Counted from the stretch's first letter, positions 1 through 8,734 are shown. The stretch is DNA of 44,661 nucleotides from an uncultured Clostridia bacterium (GCA_947166625.1 CAMVEX010000022.1:1-44661); one strand, 5' to 3'. The notes: generated by a model not told the origin, from the letters alone. Numbers and translations: made by a program.

Positions 1-65
1 GTTCTGTATGAGTTTTCAATTACTTCTTCTGTTGCACTTGATAGTATAATTCACCGCAGTATATA

Positions 66-95
66 AAAAGAGCCACTCATCTGAGTGGCTCTTTT
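66..95 (-). terminator. Rho-independent terminator after PHP gene
   Basis: The arms AAAAGAGCCACTC and GAGTGGCTCTTTT form a long near-perfect hairpin with A/T flanks on both sides. It lies a few bases past the stop codon of the minus-strand PHP gene. Because it is symmetrical it could also stop plus-strand transcription entering from the left edge of the window. Confidence 0.85.
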
Positions 96-99
96 ACGC

Positions 100-1497
100 T
101 TAAAAATCAAAATATTTTTCCCTGTGTCTTTTCAGCCTGTTATTGAGTGCGATCAGAAGCTCTTTTGCCTCCTGCTTTTCTTCCTGTGTTCCGGTGGCAT
201 ACTGCCTCATAAGCCTGCCTTCCTCAAAGCAAAGCTCATCGTGGAGCGGGAAGTATTCCTTGAGAAGGAAGCATCCGTATCTCACAAATCTCTTTTCGCC
301 TACAAGCCTGAATTCCTTGCTGATGGTATCGACCGCAACGGAATAGAAATCCTTGATCGAGGAAATAAGGGCTTCTCTTTCATTCTCGTGAGAAAATACG
401 ATGGTCGAGCATATAAACGCGTTTCTGTTGTGAAAGAGCGATGAATGGCTGTCGGTGCTTCCGACTATCGGGTATCTGATGCCTTTTGCTCTGTCCTCAT
501 AATATTTGATCGTCTGGAAACCGTTTTGCTCATAATAGTTTTCTCCGCCGAGCACCTCAAAGGCGTCAAAAAACTTATTTTCTGTTATGTAATCAACGAA
601 TACTTCGGGCACATGATACACGTCGTTTATCCAGTAGGGGTGGGGGAATATTCCGAGGCCGCCCGCCTTGCGGATTTCATCATATATCCATTTACATATC
701 GCCGCCTGTATGGGATTTATGTCTGAAGGAGTGTTCATCCGGGCGGCAAGTGAGCGGATCATTTCTCTCCATTCCTCAAGGGGCATTACCTCGGGGCATT
801 CACCGTTAAGCGAGCGGTATTTTTTATCGGTGCCGTGCTCCTCGATTGCTTCGCCTTCCGTGAGGGCATTTATTGAATATACCCCTCCGAAATTGACGGT
901 ATGGAAATCCGGCTTGATACCGTCAACCGACGGCATGTGGACCTCTTCGCCGGGAATTATCGTGAGCCCGATAGGCAGATCTTTATAATAATCTATCGCT
1001 TCAAGTGAGGGATAATATTCCTTATGATCCGATATTACCGTGAAATCAAGACCGTGAGCTCTGTAGTTTGCGCTGACAACTTTTGAATTCTGATTGCCGT
1101 CCGAGCCTGTCGTATGCATGTGAAGATCCCCTCTGAAAGGGTATCTGCCTGCCAGATCTTCATCCACGCAATATACGCAAAGCTGTAAAATCTCTTTATC
1201 GGGATTTTTTTCTTTTGCAAAGCGGATGAAATACATCTGCTCCGATTCAAAGGTATGAGTGAATGTAAAGCCGCCTTCGTCATCGCATTTAACGCTTAAA
1301 TATTGATAATCGCCGGACGGATATATGGCGGCCTCGCCCTGATCGAGAGCGCAGATAAACAGATCATATTCTTTGCCCGGCTCAAATATGACCCTGCCTC
1401 CGAGCGGCCTTATACGGATTTCTGCGGGCTTGCCCTTGACAAGCACCTTGGGAAAAATATCATAATCATAAAGCTCTTTTTTTATCGGAAATATCAT
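100..1497 (-). CDS. PHP-domain metal-dependent phosphoesterase
   Basis: A 465-residue protein with an N-terminal all-beta region (about 1-115) followed by a PHP domain. The metal-binding signature is clear: GDLHMHTTGSDGN (HxH), VISDHKEYY, GEEVHMP, FPHPYW and a late GSTDSHS. PHP proteins are trinuclear-metal phosphoesterases; the substrate here cannot be told. There is no signal peptide or membrane segment, so it is probably cytoplasmic. The start is supported by GGAGGT seven bases upstream. It lies downstream of the GPH symporter gene on the same strand but is separated from it by a hairpin terminator, and I see no good promoter of its own, so expression may rely on read-through. The family call is firm and the specific reaction unknown. 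Confidence 0.85.
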   Translation of the reverse strand: MIFPIKKELYDYDIFPKVLVKGKPAEIRIRPLGGRVIFEPGKEYDLFICALDQGEAAIYPSGDYQYLSVKCDDEGGFTFTHTFESEQMYFIRFAKEKNPDKEILQLCVYCVDEDLAGRYPFRGDLHMHTTGSDGNQNSKVVSANYRAHGLDFTVISDHKEYYPSLEAIDYYKDLPIGLTIIPGEEVHMPSVDGIKPDFHTVNFGGVYSINALTEGEAIEEHGTDKKYRSLNGECPEVMPLEEWREMIRSLAARMNTPSDINPIQAAICKWIYDEIRKAGGLGIFPHPYWINDVYHVPEVFVDYITENKFFDAFEVLGGENYYEQNGFQTIKYYEDRAKGIRYPIVGSTDSHSSLFHNRNAFICSTIVFSHENEREALISSIKDFYSVAVDTISKEFRLVGEKRFVRYGCFLLKEYFPLHDELCFEEGRLMRQYATGTQEEKQEAKELLIALNNRLKRHREKYFDF

Positions 1498-1520
1498 CGC
1501 TTAAACCTCCATTAAAAACA

Positions 1521-1545
1521 GCAGGGAGCGTTTGCTTCTCCCTGC
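1521..1545 (-). terminator. Intercistronic terminator between symporter and PHP gene
   Basis: The arms GCAGGGAG and CTCCCTGC form an 8-bp stem. Read on the minus strand it is followed by TGTTTTTAATG. It sits directly after the symporter stop codon and before the PHP ribosome binding site, so it should reduce PHP transcription relative to the symporter. Confidence 0.75.
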
Positions 1546-1554
1546 GTGATTTTG

Positions 1555-3066
1555 TCAATTTGTCTTAGCCGATTGTGCGGCGGAATCCTCGTTATAAGCG
1601 TTAACTTCTCTGGCCATTGCCTCGCGTCTTTCAAACAGCTCAAGATACATTTTTTCTTTCTTTGCGCCGTTAAGATCATAGAAGAGCTTTGGAACGATGG
1701 AAATTATGCTTGTGATTACGGGCAGTATCGTGCACATCCAGAAGAGTGAATATTCCGTCTTTTCGGATTGGCCGCCGAAGCCCGCGCCTTCAACATAGCC
1801 GACCTTATGAAGTATGGCGGCTTTTATGGTGTTGCCGAATGTGTTGATAAGCTTTCTCGGAAGTTCCTTCGCAACGCCGGTGAGCCCTTCGTTTCTGTAG
1901 CCGTTTTTCCATTCGCCGTAGTCAATGGATTCGTTTCTCATCTCTTCGGGGATGACCGATCTGATTCCCCAGAAGAACATCCATATCGTTTCTCTTATCA
2001 TAAATGCGGGTATCATGGCTCCGAGTTTTTTGTAGTTCTTGTTTATGGAGCCTATGAGGAATACTCCGACCATCAGGAAATCGCTGATGTGAGAGCCGAA
2101 TATCCAAAGGGTCTTTGTCGAGAATCTTTCTCTTGCCCAGGGTACATAAGAGTATGAAATCGGAGAAACTATCGCGCCGGGAATGCCGACGATCGTTGAC
2201 ATCGTGGCAAGCCCGAGAACATTTATGTAGTAGTAGTTTACGCCGGAGCCTATGCTGAATGCTCCGAGGAATTCAGAGAGGGTGATGAGCAGCAGCGGTT
2301 TGTTGGTAAGAATCGATTTGAAGCTCGCCTTTATGCTCGGCTTATCGAGAGTCTGATTTACTCTCTCTTTGGCGATGAAGGCGAAGGCTATCGCGAATGC
2401 GCCGCTTACAATGCTGCAAAATACGCCTGCGGAAACATAGAGGGTGGGCATCTTGATTTTAAGCTTGTTGTGGTTTACAAGGTCGATGAGAATCCCCATT
2501 ATGATGCTCGGCCCGTTCTCAACGAAGCCCGAGAGCAGATTCGCCTCGGTGATGAGCCTCGTCCTGTCAATGATATTGGGGGTTATGGTCGCCAGCATGC
2601 CCGTCCTCGCTATTGATTTCATAGAATCCGCAAGGTTTTGCACGAGGCTGAATATCATGAAGAAAGCTAACTTTCCTACATCATATTTCCCCATCCCGCC
2701 TATAGTCAGCGGCATCGACCAGTAGAGAGTGTAAAGCACAAGACCGGGGATCGCGTAAATTATAAGCCAGGGTTTGAATTTACCCCATCTTGTCCTCGTC
2801 TTATCAACTATCGCGGCAAGGAAAACATCGTTTATCATATCCCATAAGCCGACAACAAAGCTGACTACTCCCTGAAAACGCAGGCCGACCTTGACTATAT
2901 CGGTCACGAAAATGTCGCTGTATTTGTTGATGTTAAAAGATTGAGCTATGTCATACAGAATGTAGGCGACGGTTTCTTTTGTGCCTACATACCGCCGGTC
3001 CTTATGAGCGGCTGCCGATTCCTGCGGCTGCTGTATTTCTGCTGCCTGAGCGGTGTTGGCTTCCAT
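1555..3066 (-). CDS. GPH-family sugar:cation symporter (MFS)
   Basis: A 503-residue polytopic membrane protein of the glycoside-pentoside-hexuronide family (MelB/YicJ-like). The N-terminal half carries the family pattern: YDIAQSFN, then GLWDMINDVFLAAIVDKTRTRWGKFKPW, in which the acidic residues of helix 2 and the basic loop match the cation-coupling region of MelB-type porters. About twelve hydrophobic segments follow. The role inferred from the family is cation-coupled uptake of a glycoside or hexuronide at the cytoplasmic membrane; the sugar cannot be read from the sequence. An AAGGGGGA ribosome binding site precedes the start, and a near-consensus promoter lies at 3111-3139. It is first in a minus-strand unit with the PHP gene. 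Confidence 0.85.
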   Translation of the reverse strand: MEANTAQAAEIQQPQESAAAHKDRRYVGTKETVAYILYDIAQSFNINKYSDIFVTDIVKVGLRFQGVVSFVVGLWDMINDVFLAAIVDKTRTRWGKFKPWLIIYAIPGLVLYTLYWSMPLTIGGMGKYDVGKLAFFMIFSLVQNLADSMKSIARTGMLATITPNIIDRTRLITEANLLSGFVENGPSIIMGILIDLVNHNKLKIKMPTLYVSAGVFCSIVSGAFAIAFAFIAKERVNQTLDKPSIKASFKSILTNKPLLLITLSEFLGAFSIGSGVNYYYINVLGLATMSTIVGIPGAIVSPISYSYVPWARERFSTKTLWIFGSHISDFLMVGVFLIGSINKNYKKLGAMIPAFMIRETIWMFFWGIRSVIPEEMRNESIDYGEWKNGYRNEGLTGVAKELPRKLINTFGNTIKAAILHKVGYVEGAGFGGQSEKTEYSLFWMCTILPVITSIISIVPKLFYDLNGAKKEKMYLELFERREAMAREVNAYNEDSAAQSAKTN

Positions 3067-3110
3067 TGAACATCCCCCTTATGAGAGAATTTGACCTAAT
3101 TTACCTTTTG

Positions 3111-3139
3111 ATTATATCATTTGCAGGTTGTTTTTTCAA
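3111..3139 (-). promoter_or_regulatory. Sigma-A type promoter for the symporter
   Basis: On the minus strand TTGAAA and TATAAT are separated by 17 bases, about 45 bases upstream of the symporter start codon. The -10 is a perfect consensus match. Confidence 0.75.
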
Positions 3140-3223
3140 TAAAATAAATATTTTTGTTCAAATTGTATTCAAAGTCTATCCATAATTGTGCAAATATACA
3201 ACCGTCTGAATTGATTTTAATAA

Positions 3224-3252
3224 TTGACTTGAATTTTTAATGATGATATAAT
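3224..3252 (+). promoter_or_regulatory. Sigma-A type promoter for the SPFH operon
   Basis: TTGACT and TATAAT separated by 17 bases, ending about 38 bases before the ATG of the SPFH gene. It is divergent from the symporter promoter in the same 223-base intergenic region. Confidence 0.8.
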
Positions 3253-3289
3253 AATTTCGCTATATTATATACCGAAAGGAGACTTTTCA

Positions 3290-4696
3290 ATGGGTCTTAT
3301 TCAGGCAGCAGCAGGCGCGGTCGGCGGAGTCCTTGCCGATCAGTGGAAGGAATTCTTTTATTGTGAATCGCTCGATAAAGAAGTCCTTATGACAAAGGGT
3401 CAGAAGCGCATCTCTTCACGTTCATCAAACACAAAAGGAAATGATAATATCATTTCAAACGGCTCCGGCATTGCGGTGGCCGACGGTCAGTGCATGATAA
3501 TCGTTGAGCAGGGCAAGGTTGTCGATCTTTGCGCCGAGCCCGGCGAATACACTTACAAAACCGACCTGGAGCCCTCAATTTTTACCGGCAATCTCAAAAA
3601 GTCGATCGTCGATACCTTCAAGGTCATCGGCAAGAGATTCACTTACGGCGGAGATACCGGCACAGATCAGAGAATATATTATTTCAACACCAAAGAGATC
3701 ATTGATAATAAATTCGGCACTCCGAATCCCGTTCCCTTCAGAGTGGTTGACAGAAACATCGGCCTTGATATCGATGTTTCCGTTCGCTGCAGCGGCGTAT
3801 TCTCATATAAGATCGTCGATCCTCTCCTCTTCTATAAGAATGTAATGGGCAATGTTGAGAGAGAATTTACAAGGGACGAAATCGACGGCCAGCTTAAGAC
3901 CGAATTCATCAGCGCTCTTCAGCCCGCTTTCGGCGCTATCAGCGAGCTTGAGATCAGACCCAATCAGATAGTTACTCACACCGCCGAGCTTGAAAAGGCC
4001 ATGAATGATGCTCTTTCAAGCAAGTGGGGCGAGCTCAGAGGTCTTGAGGTCGTTTCCGTAGCTATGGGTACAGTTACTCTGCCCGAAGAGGATCAGGAGG
4101 TTATCAAGCAGGCTCAGAGAGCGGCTATCAACAGAGATCCCCGTATGGCAGGCGCGACCCAGATCCAGGCTCAGGCAGACGCTATGAGGACTGCCGCGGG
4201 CAATACCGCAGGCGCAATGACCGGCTTTATGGGCATGGGCTTCGCTCAGAATGCGGGCGGAGCAAACAGCGCTGCAAATCTTTTCGGCGTTGCTCAGCAG
4301 GAAGAAGCGGCAAAGGCTGCTCAGGCTGCCGCTGCGAATGCCTGGAAATGTGAATGCGGTGCGGATGCGACCGGAAACTTCTGCCCGAATTGCGGCAAGG
4401 CAAAGCCCGCTCCGGCTCCTGCAAACGGCTGGAAATGCGAATGCGGAGCTGTCGCCACCGGTAAATTCTGCCCCGAGTGCGGCAAACCCAAACCGGCGGA
4501 TGCCGAAGGTTGGACCTGTACAAAATGCGGTGCGGTCAATAAGGGCAAATTCTGTGCCGAATGCGGAGCTTCAAAGCCCGCAGGAGCACCTCTCTATAAA
4601 TGCGATAAATGCGGCTGGGAGCCCGAAGATCCCCACAATCCTCCCAAGTTCTGCCCCGAGTGCGGAGATGCTTTTGATTCCAATGATGTTCAGTAA
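3290..4696 (+). CDS. SPFH-domain protein with four C-terminal zinc ribbons (YdjI-like)
   Basis: A 468-residue protein. Residues about 1-320 match the YdjI branch of SPFH proteins, which is often mis-titled virion core protein. It starts with a short hydrophobic, Gly/Ala-rich segment ending in DQWKEFFYC, then an SPFH body and a coiled, Ala/Gln-rich stretch. The last 120 residues hold four consecutive CxC/CxxC...CPxCG zinc ribbons separated by Pro/Ala linkers. In Bacillus subtilis YdjI works with PspA and YdjG/YdjH in membrane-stress foci; a similar role here is inferred from family and context. An AAAGGAG site and a consensus promoter precede it, and the next gene starts 19 bases after its stop. 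There is no pspA in the window. Confidence 0.85.
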   Translation: MGLIQAAAGAVGGVLADQWKEFFYCESLDKEVLMTKGQKRISSRSSNTKGNDNIISNGSGIAVADGQCMIIVEQGKVVDLCAEPGEYTYKTDLEPSIFTGNLKKSIVDTFKVIGKRFTYGGDTGTDQRIYYFNTKEIIDNKFGTPNPVPFRVVDRNIGLDIDVSVRCSGVFSYKIVDPLLFYKNVMGNVEREFTRDEIDGQLKTEFISALQPAFGAISELEIRPNQIVTHTAELEKAMNDALSSKWGELRGLEVVSVAMGTVTLPEEDQEVIKQAQRAAINRDPRMAGATQIQAQADAMRTAAGNTAGAMTGFMGMGFAQNAGGANSAANLFGVAQQEEAAKAAQAAAANAWKCECGADATGNFCPNCGKAKPAPAPANGWKCECGAVATGKFCPECGKPKPADAEGWTCTKCGAVNKGKFCAECGASKPAGAPLYKCDKCGWEPEDPHNPPKFCPECGDAFDSNDVQ

Positions 4697-4715
4697 TTCA
4701 AGGAGATTTTGATTT

Positions 4716-5795
4716 ATGGCGCAGCTTCATGAGTATGAGTGCCCTAAATGCGGCGGTGCTCTTGAATTCAATTCCGCTATACAAAAATTAAAATGTCCGT
4801 ATTGCGATTCCGAATATGAGATTTCCGAATTTGAGGCGGTTGATTCCGCCCTCGATCAGACTGAAAATGAGCAGGACAGCGTAGATCACGCCGATGGAGC
4901 AGATTCCGAGGATTCCGCTTCCGGGCTTGTTTCTTATGTGTGCAAATCCTGCGGCGGCGAAATAGTAGGGGATTCTACCCTTGCCTCCTCCGCCTGCCCG
5001 TTTTGCGGCAATCCCGTTGTTATGATGGGTCAGCTCAGCGGCAGTCTCAAGCCCGATTATATCATTCCTTTTAAGCTCGATAAAAAGGCGGCGAAGGAAG
5101 CGCTCAAAAAACATTTAGAGGGCAAAAAACTGCTCCCGAAAGTATTCAAAAACGAAAATCATATTGACGAGATAAAAGGCCTTTATGTTCCGTTCTGGTT
5201 TTTTGATACGGATGTTTACGCCGATATAGTTTTCAAAGCGGATAAGACCTCTCTCAGAGAAGACAATGAGAATTCATACAGAGATGTTGCCCACTATTCT
5301 CTTTCGAGAAAAGGCAATATGAGCTTTGAGAATGTCCCCGTTGACGCTTCTCAGGCTATGGATGACGCTCTTATGGAGTCTATCGAGCCTTATGATTTTG
5401 CGGATGCAAAAAAATTCAGCACCGCTTATCTCGCAGGCTATGCGGCGGATAAATTCGATATTGAATCAAGCTCCTGCCTGCCCAGAGCAAAAGACAGGAT
5501 CTCTCTCTCCGTTGCCGGCGCCGTCAAAAATTCCATAACGGGCTATGAGAATGTCACTTTGGAAAATGCCGATTTCGAATATTCCGATACTTTTGCTAAA
5601 TACGCCCTCTGTCCGGTGTGGCTGCTTAATACAAGCTGGAATAATGAAAAATTCACTTTTGCCATGAACGGGCAGACCGGCAGATTCGTAGGCAATCTGC
5701 CGGTAGATAAAGGCGCGTTAAAGAAGTATTTCTTTACCGTTGCGGGTATATCCGCGCTCATCGTTTACCTCTTTATCAATTTCTTTTTGGGTTAA
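4716..5795 (+). CDS. Zinc-ribbon membrane protein (YdjG-like)
   Basis: A 359-residue protein starting with a CPKCGG...CPYCDS zinc ribbon. An acidic linker follows, then a second ribbon CKSCGGE...CPFCGN. A middle domain contains VPFWFFD and later PVWLLNTSW, and a single C-terminal membrane helix spans about residues 335-357. This order matches YdjG of Bacillus, the partner of the SPFH protein YdjI; YdjG-type proteins are sometimes mis-annotated as phage replication or primosomal proteins. It probably sits at the membrane with its ribbons in the cytoplasm. It is the second gene of the three-gene SPFH operon (gaps of 19 and 9 bases). No enzymatic motif is visible. Confidence 0.8.
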   Translation: MAQLHEYECPKCGGALEFNSAIQKLKCPYCDSEYEISEFEAVDSALDQTENEQDSVDHADGADSEDSASGLVSYVCKSCGGEIVGDSTLASSACPFCGNPVVMMGQLSGSLKPDYIIPFKLDKKAAKEALKKHLEGKKLLPKVFKNENHIDEIKGLYVPFWFFDTDVYADIVFKADKTSLREDNENSYRDVAHYSLSRKGNMSFENVPVDASQAMDDALMESIEPYDFADAKKFSTAYLAGYAADKFDIESSSCLPRAKDRISLSVAGAVKNSITGYENVTLENADFEYSDTFAKYALCPVWLLNTSWNNEKFTFAMNGQTGRFVGNLPVDKGALKKYFFTVAGISALIVYLFINFFLG

Positions 5796-5804
5796 GGGGG
5801 CGAT

Positions 5805-6194
5805 ATGATGAAAATATTTACTTCATTTTTGCTTATAGCGGCTTTGCTCGCGTTTGTGTTTTCATTTTCCGTTACCGTTTTTGCCGATTATGAAACCGAC
5901 GGCGGTTATGAGGAAATTCAGATTTACGGCAGTGAATCAGACGGCGATTATGCAAAAAACGAAAAAAGCGTAAAGATCTTTGATCTCAAAAATCTGCTTA
6001 TCTCACTTGCCGTCGGCGCACTGATAGGATTAATTGTTGTTTCCGTTATGAAGAGCAAGCTTAAATCGGTCCACAGGAGAGACACCGCCTCCAACTATGC
6101 ATTGAGCCTCAATTCCGTGATCGAAAAAAGCGATGATACCTATCTCTCTACGGATACATATACTACGCCTAAAGCAAAGCCTCCGGAGCAATGA
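5805..6194 (+). CDS. YdjH-like membrane protein lacking the TPM domain
   Basis: A 129-residue protein with a signal peptide (about 1-27, ending VFA), a short acidic extracytoplasmic loop of about 35 residues, one membrane helix (LLISLAVGALIGLIVVSVM) and a basic cytoplasmic tail. The tail pattern MKSKLKSV, then TASNY, then a Thr-rich end resembles, from memory, the C-terminus of YdjH-type proteins, where a TPM phosphatase-like domain normally sits between signal peptide and helix. Here that domain is absent. The gene order SPFH / zinc ribbon / this protein supports the assignment. It may be a natural small adaptor or a decayed YdjH. A GGGGGCGAT site precedes the start nine bases after the previous stop. 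Confidence 0.65.
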   Translation: MMKIFTSFLLIAALLAFVFSFSVTVFADYETDGGYEEIQIYGSESDGDYAKNEKSVKIFDLKNLLISLAVGALIGLIVVSVMKSKLKSVHRRDTASNYALSLNSVIEKSDDTYLSTDTYTTPKAKPPEQ

Positions 6195-6203
6195 TCCGAT
6201 TAT

Positions 6204-6240
6204 CCGGGTTCGTTTATTCGAGCCCGGAATTAGTTTTTTA
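6204..6240 (+). terminator. Terminator of the SPFH operon
   Basis: TCCGGGTTCG and CGAGCCCGGA pair over ten bases (one G-U) around a six-base loop, followed by a run of T residues. It is located just after the stop of the third gene. Confidence 0.85.
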
Positions 6241-6290
6241 CAAGTTAAAACAATTATTTTGATCACCACGAAGAATGTGAGGAATTTTAT

Positions 6291-7046
6291 ATGAGTGAAA
6301 AAATCAAACAGACTGCCGGCAGAGATCAGCTCGGCGAATTCGCGCCGCTGTTTGCTCATCTCAATGATGATGTTCTTTTCGGCGAAGTATGGAATGACGG
6401 GGCGATAGATATCAAAACAAGATGTATCATTACCGTGGTGTCGCTTATGTCATCGGGTATAACGGATTCTTCTTTGTCTTATCATCTTCAGAATGCGAAA
6501 TCACACGGTGTTTCAAAAGAAGAGATCGCCTCGATAATCACCCATTGCGCAATGTATGCCGGCTGGCCCAAGGCGTGGGCTGTATTTCGGCTCGCGAAAG
6601 ATGTCTGGAACGAAAAAGGGGATGAATTGACCGATAAAGACAGATATCAGAATACTCTGTTTTTCCCGATCGGTGAGGTGAATCCTTACGGAAAATACTT
6701 TGTCGGTACCAGCTATCTTGCTCCCGTTTCGGCAGAGCAGGTCCCCGTTTTTAATGTTACTTTTGAGCCCGGGTGCCGCAACAACTGGCATATTCACCAC
6801 GCTGAATCCGGCGGAGGTCAGATCCTTATCTGCGTCGGCGGCAGGGGATATTACAGAGAATGGGACAAGGACCCGGTTGAATTGACTCCGGGCAAGGTGG
6901 TCAATATTCCCGCAGGTGTCAAGCATTGGCACGGAGCGGCTCCCGATTCATGGTTTTCACATCTTGCCGTCGAAGTCCCCGGCGAGGGATGCTCTGCGGA
7001 GTGGCTCGAAGCGGTTGACGATGAAGAATATTCAAGCCTTAAATGA
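6291..7046 (+). CDS. Carboxymuconolactone decarboxylase-like / cupin fusion protein
   Basis: A 251-residue two-domain protein. Residues about 1-115 are a CMD (AhpD-like) helical domain with DIKTRCIITV and ITHCAMYAGWP, the usual H-x5-GxP region of the family. Residues about 120-240 are a cupin, with the metal-binding pattern NNWHIHHAESGGGQ and IPAGVKHWHGA. Such fusions are common in gut Firmicutes and Bacteroidetes and are often called CMD-cupin proteins; the substrate is generally not known. The CxxC pair of AhpD peroxidases is not present, so alkylhydroperoxidase activity is doubtful. It begins after a GAGGAA site, 96 bases past the previous stop, and the following CYTH gene starts 20 bases downstream. 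Confidence 0.8.
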   Translation: MSEKIKQTAGRDQLGEFAPLFAHLNDDVLFGEVWNDGAIDIKTRCIITVVSLMSSGITDSSLSYHLQNAKSHGVSKEEIASIITHCAMYAGWPKAWAVFRLAKDVWNEKGDELTDKDRYQNTLFFPIGEVNPYGKYFVGTSYLAPVSAEQVPVFNVTFEPGCRNNWHIHHAESGGGQILICVGGRGYYREWDKDPVELTPGKVVNIPAGVKHWHGAAPDSWFSHLAVEVPGEGCSAEWLEAVDDEEYSSLK

Positions 7047-7066
7047 GAGGCAGGTCGGGTGATTTT

Positions 7067-7540
7067 ATGGAGATCGAGAAAAAATGGCTTGTTAAGCGCG
7101 AAAATATCCCGTATGATCTGTCCTCTCTCAAAAGCTGTGAAATAGAGCAGTATTATCTATCTTTTGATCCGACGGTAAGGCTTCGCAAAATAGATAATGC
7201 CGGATGCGTTCTTACGGTCAAATCAAAAGTTTCCGCCGTTTCTCGGAATGAATTTGAGTTTCCCGTTGATTTATCGGTATATGATGAGAATTCTGATAAA
7301 ATCTGCGGCAGAGTGATCAAAAAACGCAGATATTTCGCTCCCGCGGGCGGCGGAATAACTTATGAGATAGATATATTTTCGGGCGAGCTCGAAGGGCTCT
7401 GCTATGTTGAGGCAGAGTTTCCCGATGAGGGATCCTGCCTTTCATTTTCCATGCCGTCGTGGGCTTTAGCCGATGTAACCGATTCCCCGGGATATTCAAA
7501 CGGCGACCTTGCAAAATTCGGTATGCCACATATCCGATAA
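7067..7540 (+). CDS. CYTH-domain protein (triphosphate-tunnel fold)
   Basis: A 157-residue protein beginning with MEIEKKWLV, the ExExK hallmark of CYTH enzymes. It is followed by QYYLSFDPTVRLRK (the R-x-R strand), LTVKSK, NEFEFPVD, KKRRYF and YEIDIFSGELEGLCYVEAEF, an alternating pattern of charged residues lining the tunnel. Family members hydrolyse or cyclise triphosphates (tripolyphosphatase, thiamine triphosphatase, class IV adenylate cyclase); short bacterial stand-alone forms are usually triphosphatases. I chose the ATG at 7067 because GGGTGA lies just upstream and the motif normally begins at residue 2; an upstream in-frame ATG at 7043 would add eight residues and overlap the preceding gene. 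Confidence 0.85.
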   Translation: MEIEKKWLVKRENIPYDLSSLKSCEIEQYYLSFDPTVRLRKIDNAGCVLTVKSKVSAVSRNEFEFPVDLSVYDENSDKICGRVIKKRRYFAPAGGGITYEIDIFSGELEGLCYVEAEFPDEGSCLSFSMPSWALADVTDSPGYSNGDLAKFGMPHIR

Positions 7541-7577
7541 TTTTTTGAATTATTATGTCGTTTTTTTGATTTAGGTA

Positions 7578-7605
7578 TTCACATTTTCAAAATTGCGGCT
7601 ATAAT
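7578..7605 (+). promoter_or_regulatory. Sigma-A type promoter upstream of the oxidoreductase gene
   Basis: TTCACA and TATAAT separated by 16 bases, 46 bases before the start codon at 7652. Confidence 0.65.
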
Positions 7606-7651
7606 ATTATTCGTTGGAACTTATTTATATGTTCCGGAAAGAAGGTATTTT

Positions 7652-8725
7652 ATGATAAACGGAAAAATCGGCTGCGCTGTCATCGGTTACGGCGGTATGG
7701 GCGGCTGGCACACAAGAAAGATCAGAGATGAAATGAGCGAATATGCCGAGCTTGTCGGTATATATGATATAGACCCCGAAAGGGGAAAGGCGGCTGAAGA
7801 AAACGGCATCAAATCATTCTCAAGCCGTGAGAAACTGCTCGCGGATGAAAGAATAGACCTTGTTACCGTAGCGACTCCCAATGATTATCATAAAGAGATC
7901 GTCATAGCCGCTCTTGAGGCGGGCAAGAATGCCATCAGTGAAAAACCCGTTGCTATGAACAGCGGCGAGCTTGAGGATATGATAGCGGCGGCAAACCGCT
8001 GCGGCAAGCTCTTTACCGTTCATCAAAACAGAAGGTGGGATGAAGATTATCTCACCATGAAAAAAATCCTTGATGATAACACTCTCGGTAAAGTTTTCCG
8101 TATCGAGTCAAGAGTTCAGGGCTCAAGAGGCGTTCCCGGTGATTGGCGCAATCAGCCCGAGCACGGCGGCGGTATGGTGCTTGATTGGGGGATACATCTT
8201 CTCGATCAGGCGCTTATGATGACTTTGCCCCGTAAGTTAAAAAGCGTCTATGCCGAGCTTACCAATGTCACAAATGAAAAATGCGACGACGGTTTCAGAA
8301 CTACTCTGATTTTTGATGACGGTCTGTCTTTTTATGTTGAGGTCACCACCAGCAATTTCATTGAGCTTCCGCTCTGGTATATGCTGGGCGAAAACGGCTC
8401 TGCCGTTATCAATGATTGGAGCTGTAACGGTGAGATCGTTATGGTTTCTGATTGGGAAAACAGAGAAGCCGTGCCTATCGTCGCCGGCGCCGGTATCACC
8501 AAGACAATGGCTCCCCGTACCGATGATACCATCAAAAAATATCCGCTTCCCGTTCAGAAAGCGGATTGGGGCGAGTATTATAAGAATATTTTTGCTTATC
8601 TCAGAGGCGAGGCGGATATAATCGTTACCCACGATCAGCAGCGCCGCCTTATGAAGCTTGTTGAGGCGATTTTTGAATCCGGTAAAACAAATAAGGTCAT
8701 TGAATTTGAAGATTTTGATTTTTAA
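7652..8725 (+). CDS. Gfo/Idh/MocA family NAD(P)-dependent oxidoreductase
   Basis: A 357-residue protein with an N-terminal Rossmann fold (VIGYGGMGGWHTR, a GxGxxG-type loop) and the family signature EKPVAMN around residue 95. The C-terminal alpha/beta domain contains GGGMVLDWGIHLLDQALM, where the conserved D-x-G-x-H-x-x-D histidine sits. Members oxidise or reduce sugars and inositols, often as part of glycoside breakdown; the substrate is unknown. It has its own promoter and a GAAAGAAGG site. The metallophosphoesterase gene begins nine bases after its stop, so the two are probably co-transcribed. Confidence 0.88.
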   Translation: MINGKIGCAVIGYGGMGGWHTRKIRDEMSEYAELVGIYDIDPERGKAAEENGIKSFSSREKLLADERIDLVTVATPNDYHKEIVIAALEAGKNAISEKPVAMNSGELEDMIAAANRCGKLFTVHQNRRWDEDYLTMKKILDDNTLGKVFRIESRVQGSRGVPGDWRNQPEHGGGMVLDWGIHLLDQALMMTLPRKLKSVYAELTNVTNEKCDDGFRTTLIFDDGLSFYVEVTTSNFIELPLWYMLGENGSAVINDWSCNGEIVMVSDWENREAVPIVAGAGITKTMAPRTDDTIKKYPLPVQKADWGEYYKNIFAYLRGEADIIVTHDQQRRLMKLVEAIFESGKTNKVIEFEDFDF

Positions 8726-8734
8726 GGTGATAAA

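Noticed and set aside
1-66. Possible C-terminal tail of a plus-strand gene entering from the left edge
   Set aside because: Frame 1 is open for 21 codons to a TAA just before a hairpin, but that is too short to identify or call.
85-988. Several plus-strand frames opposite the PHP gene
   Set aside because: They lie antisense to a gene with complete catalytic motifs, lack ribosome binding sites and have no recognisable domains.
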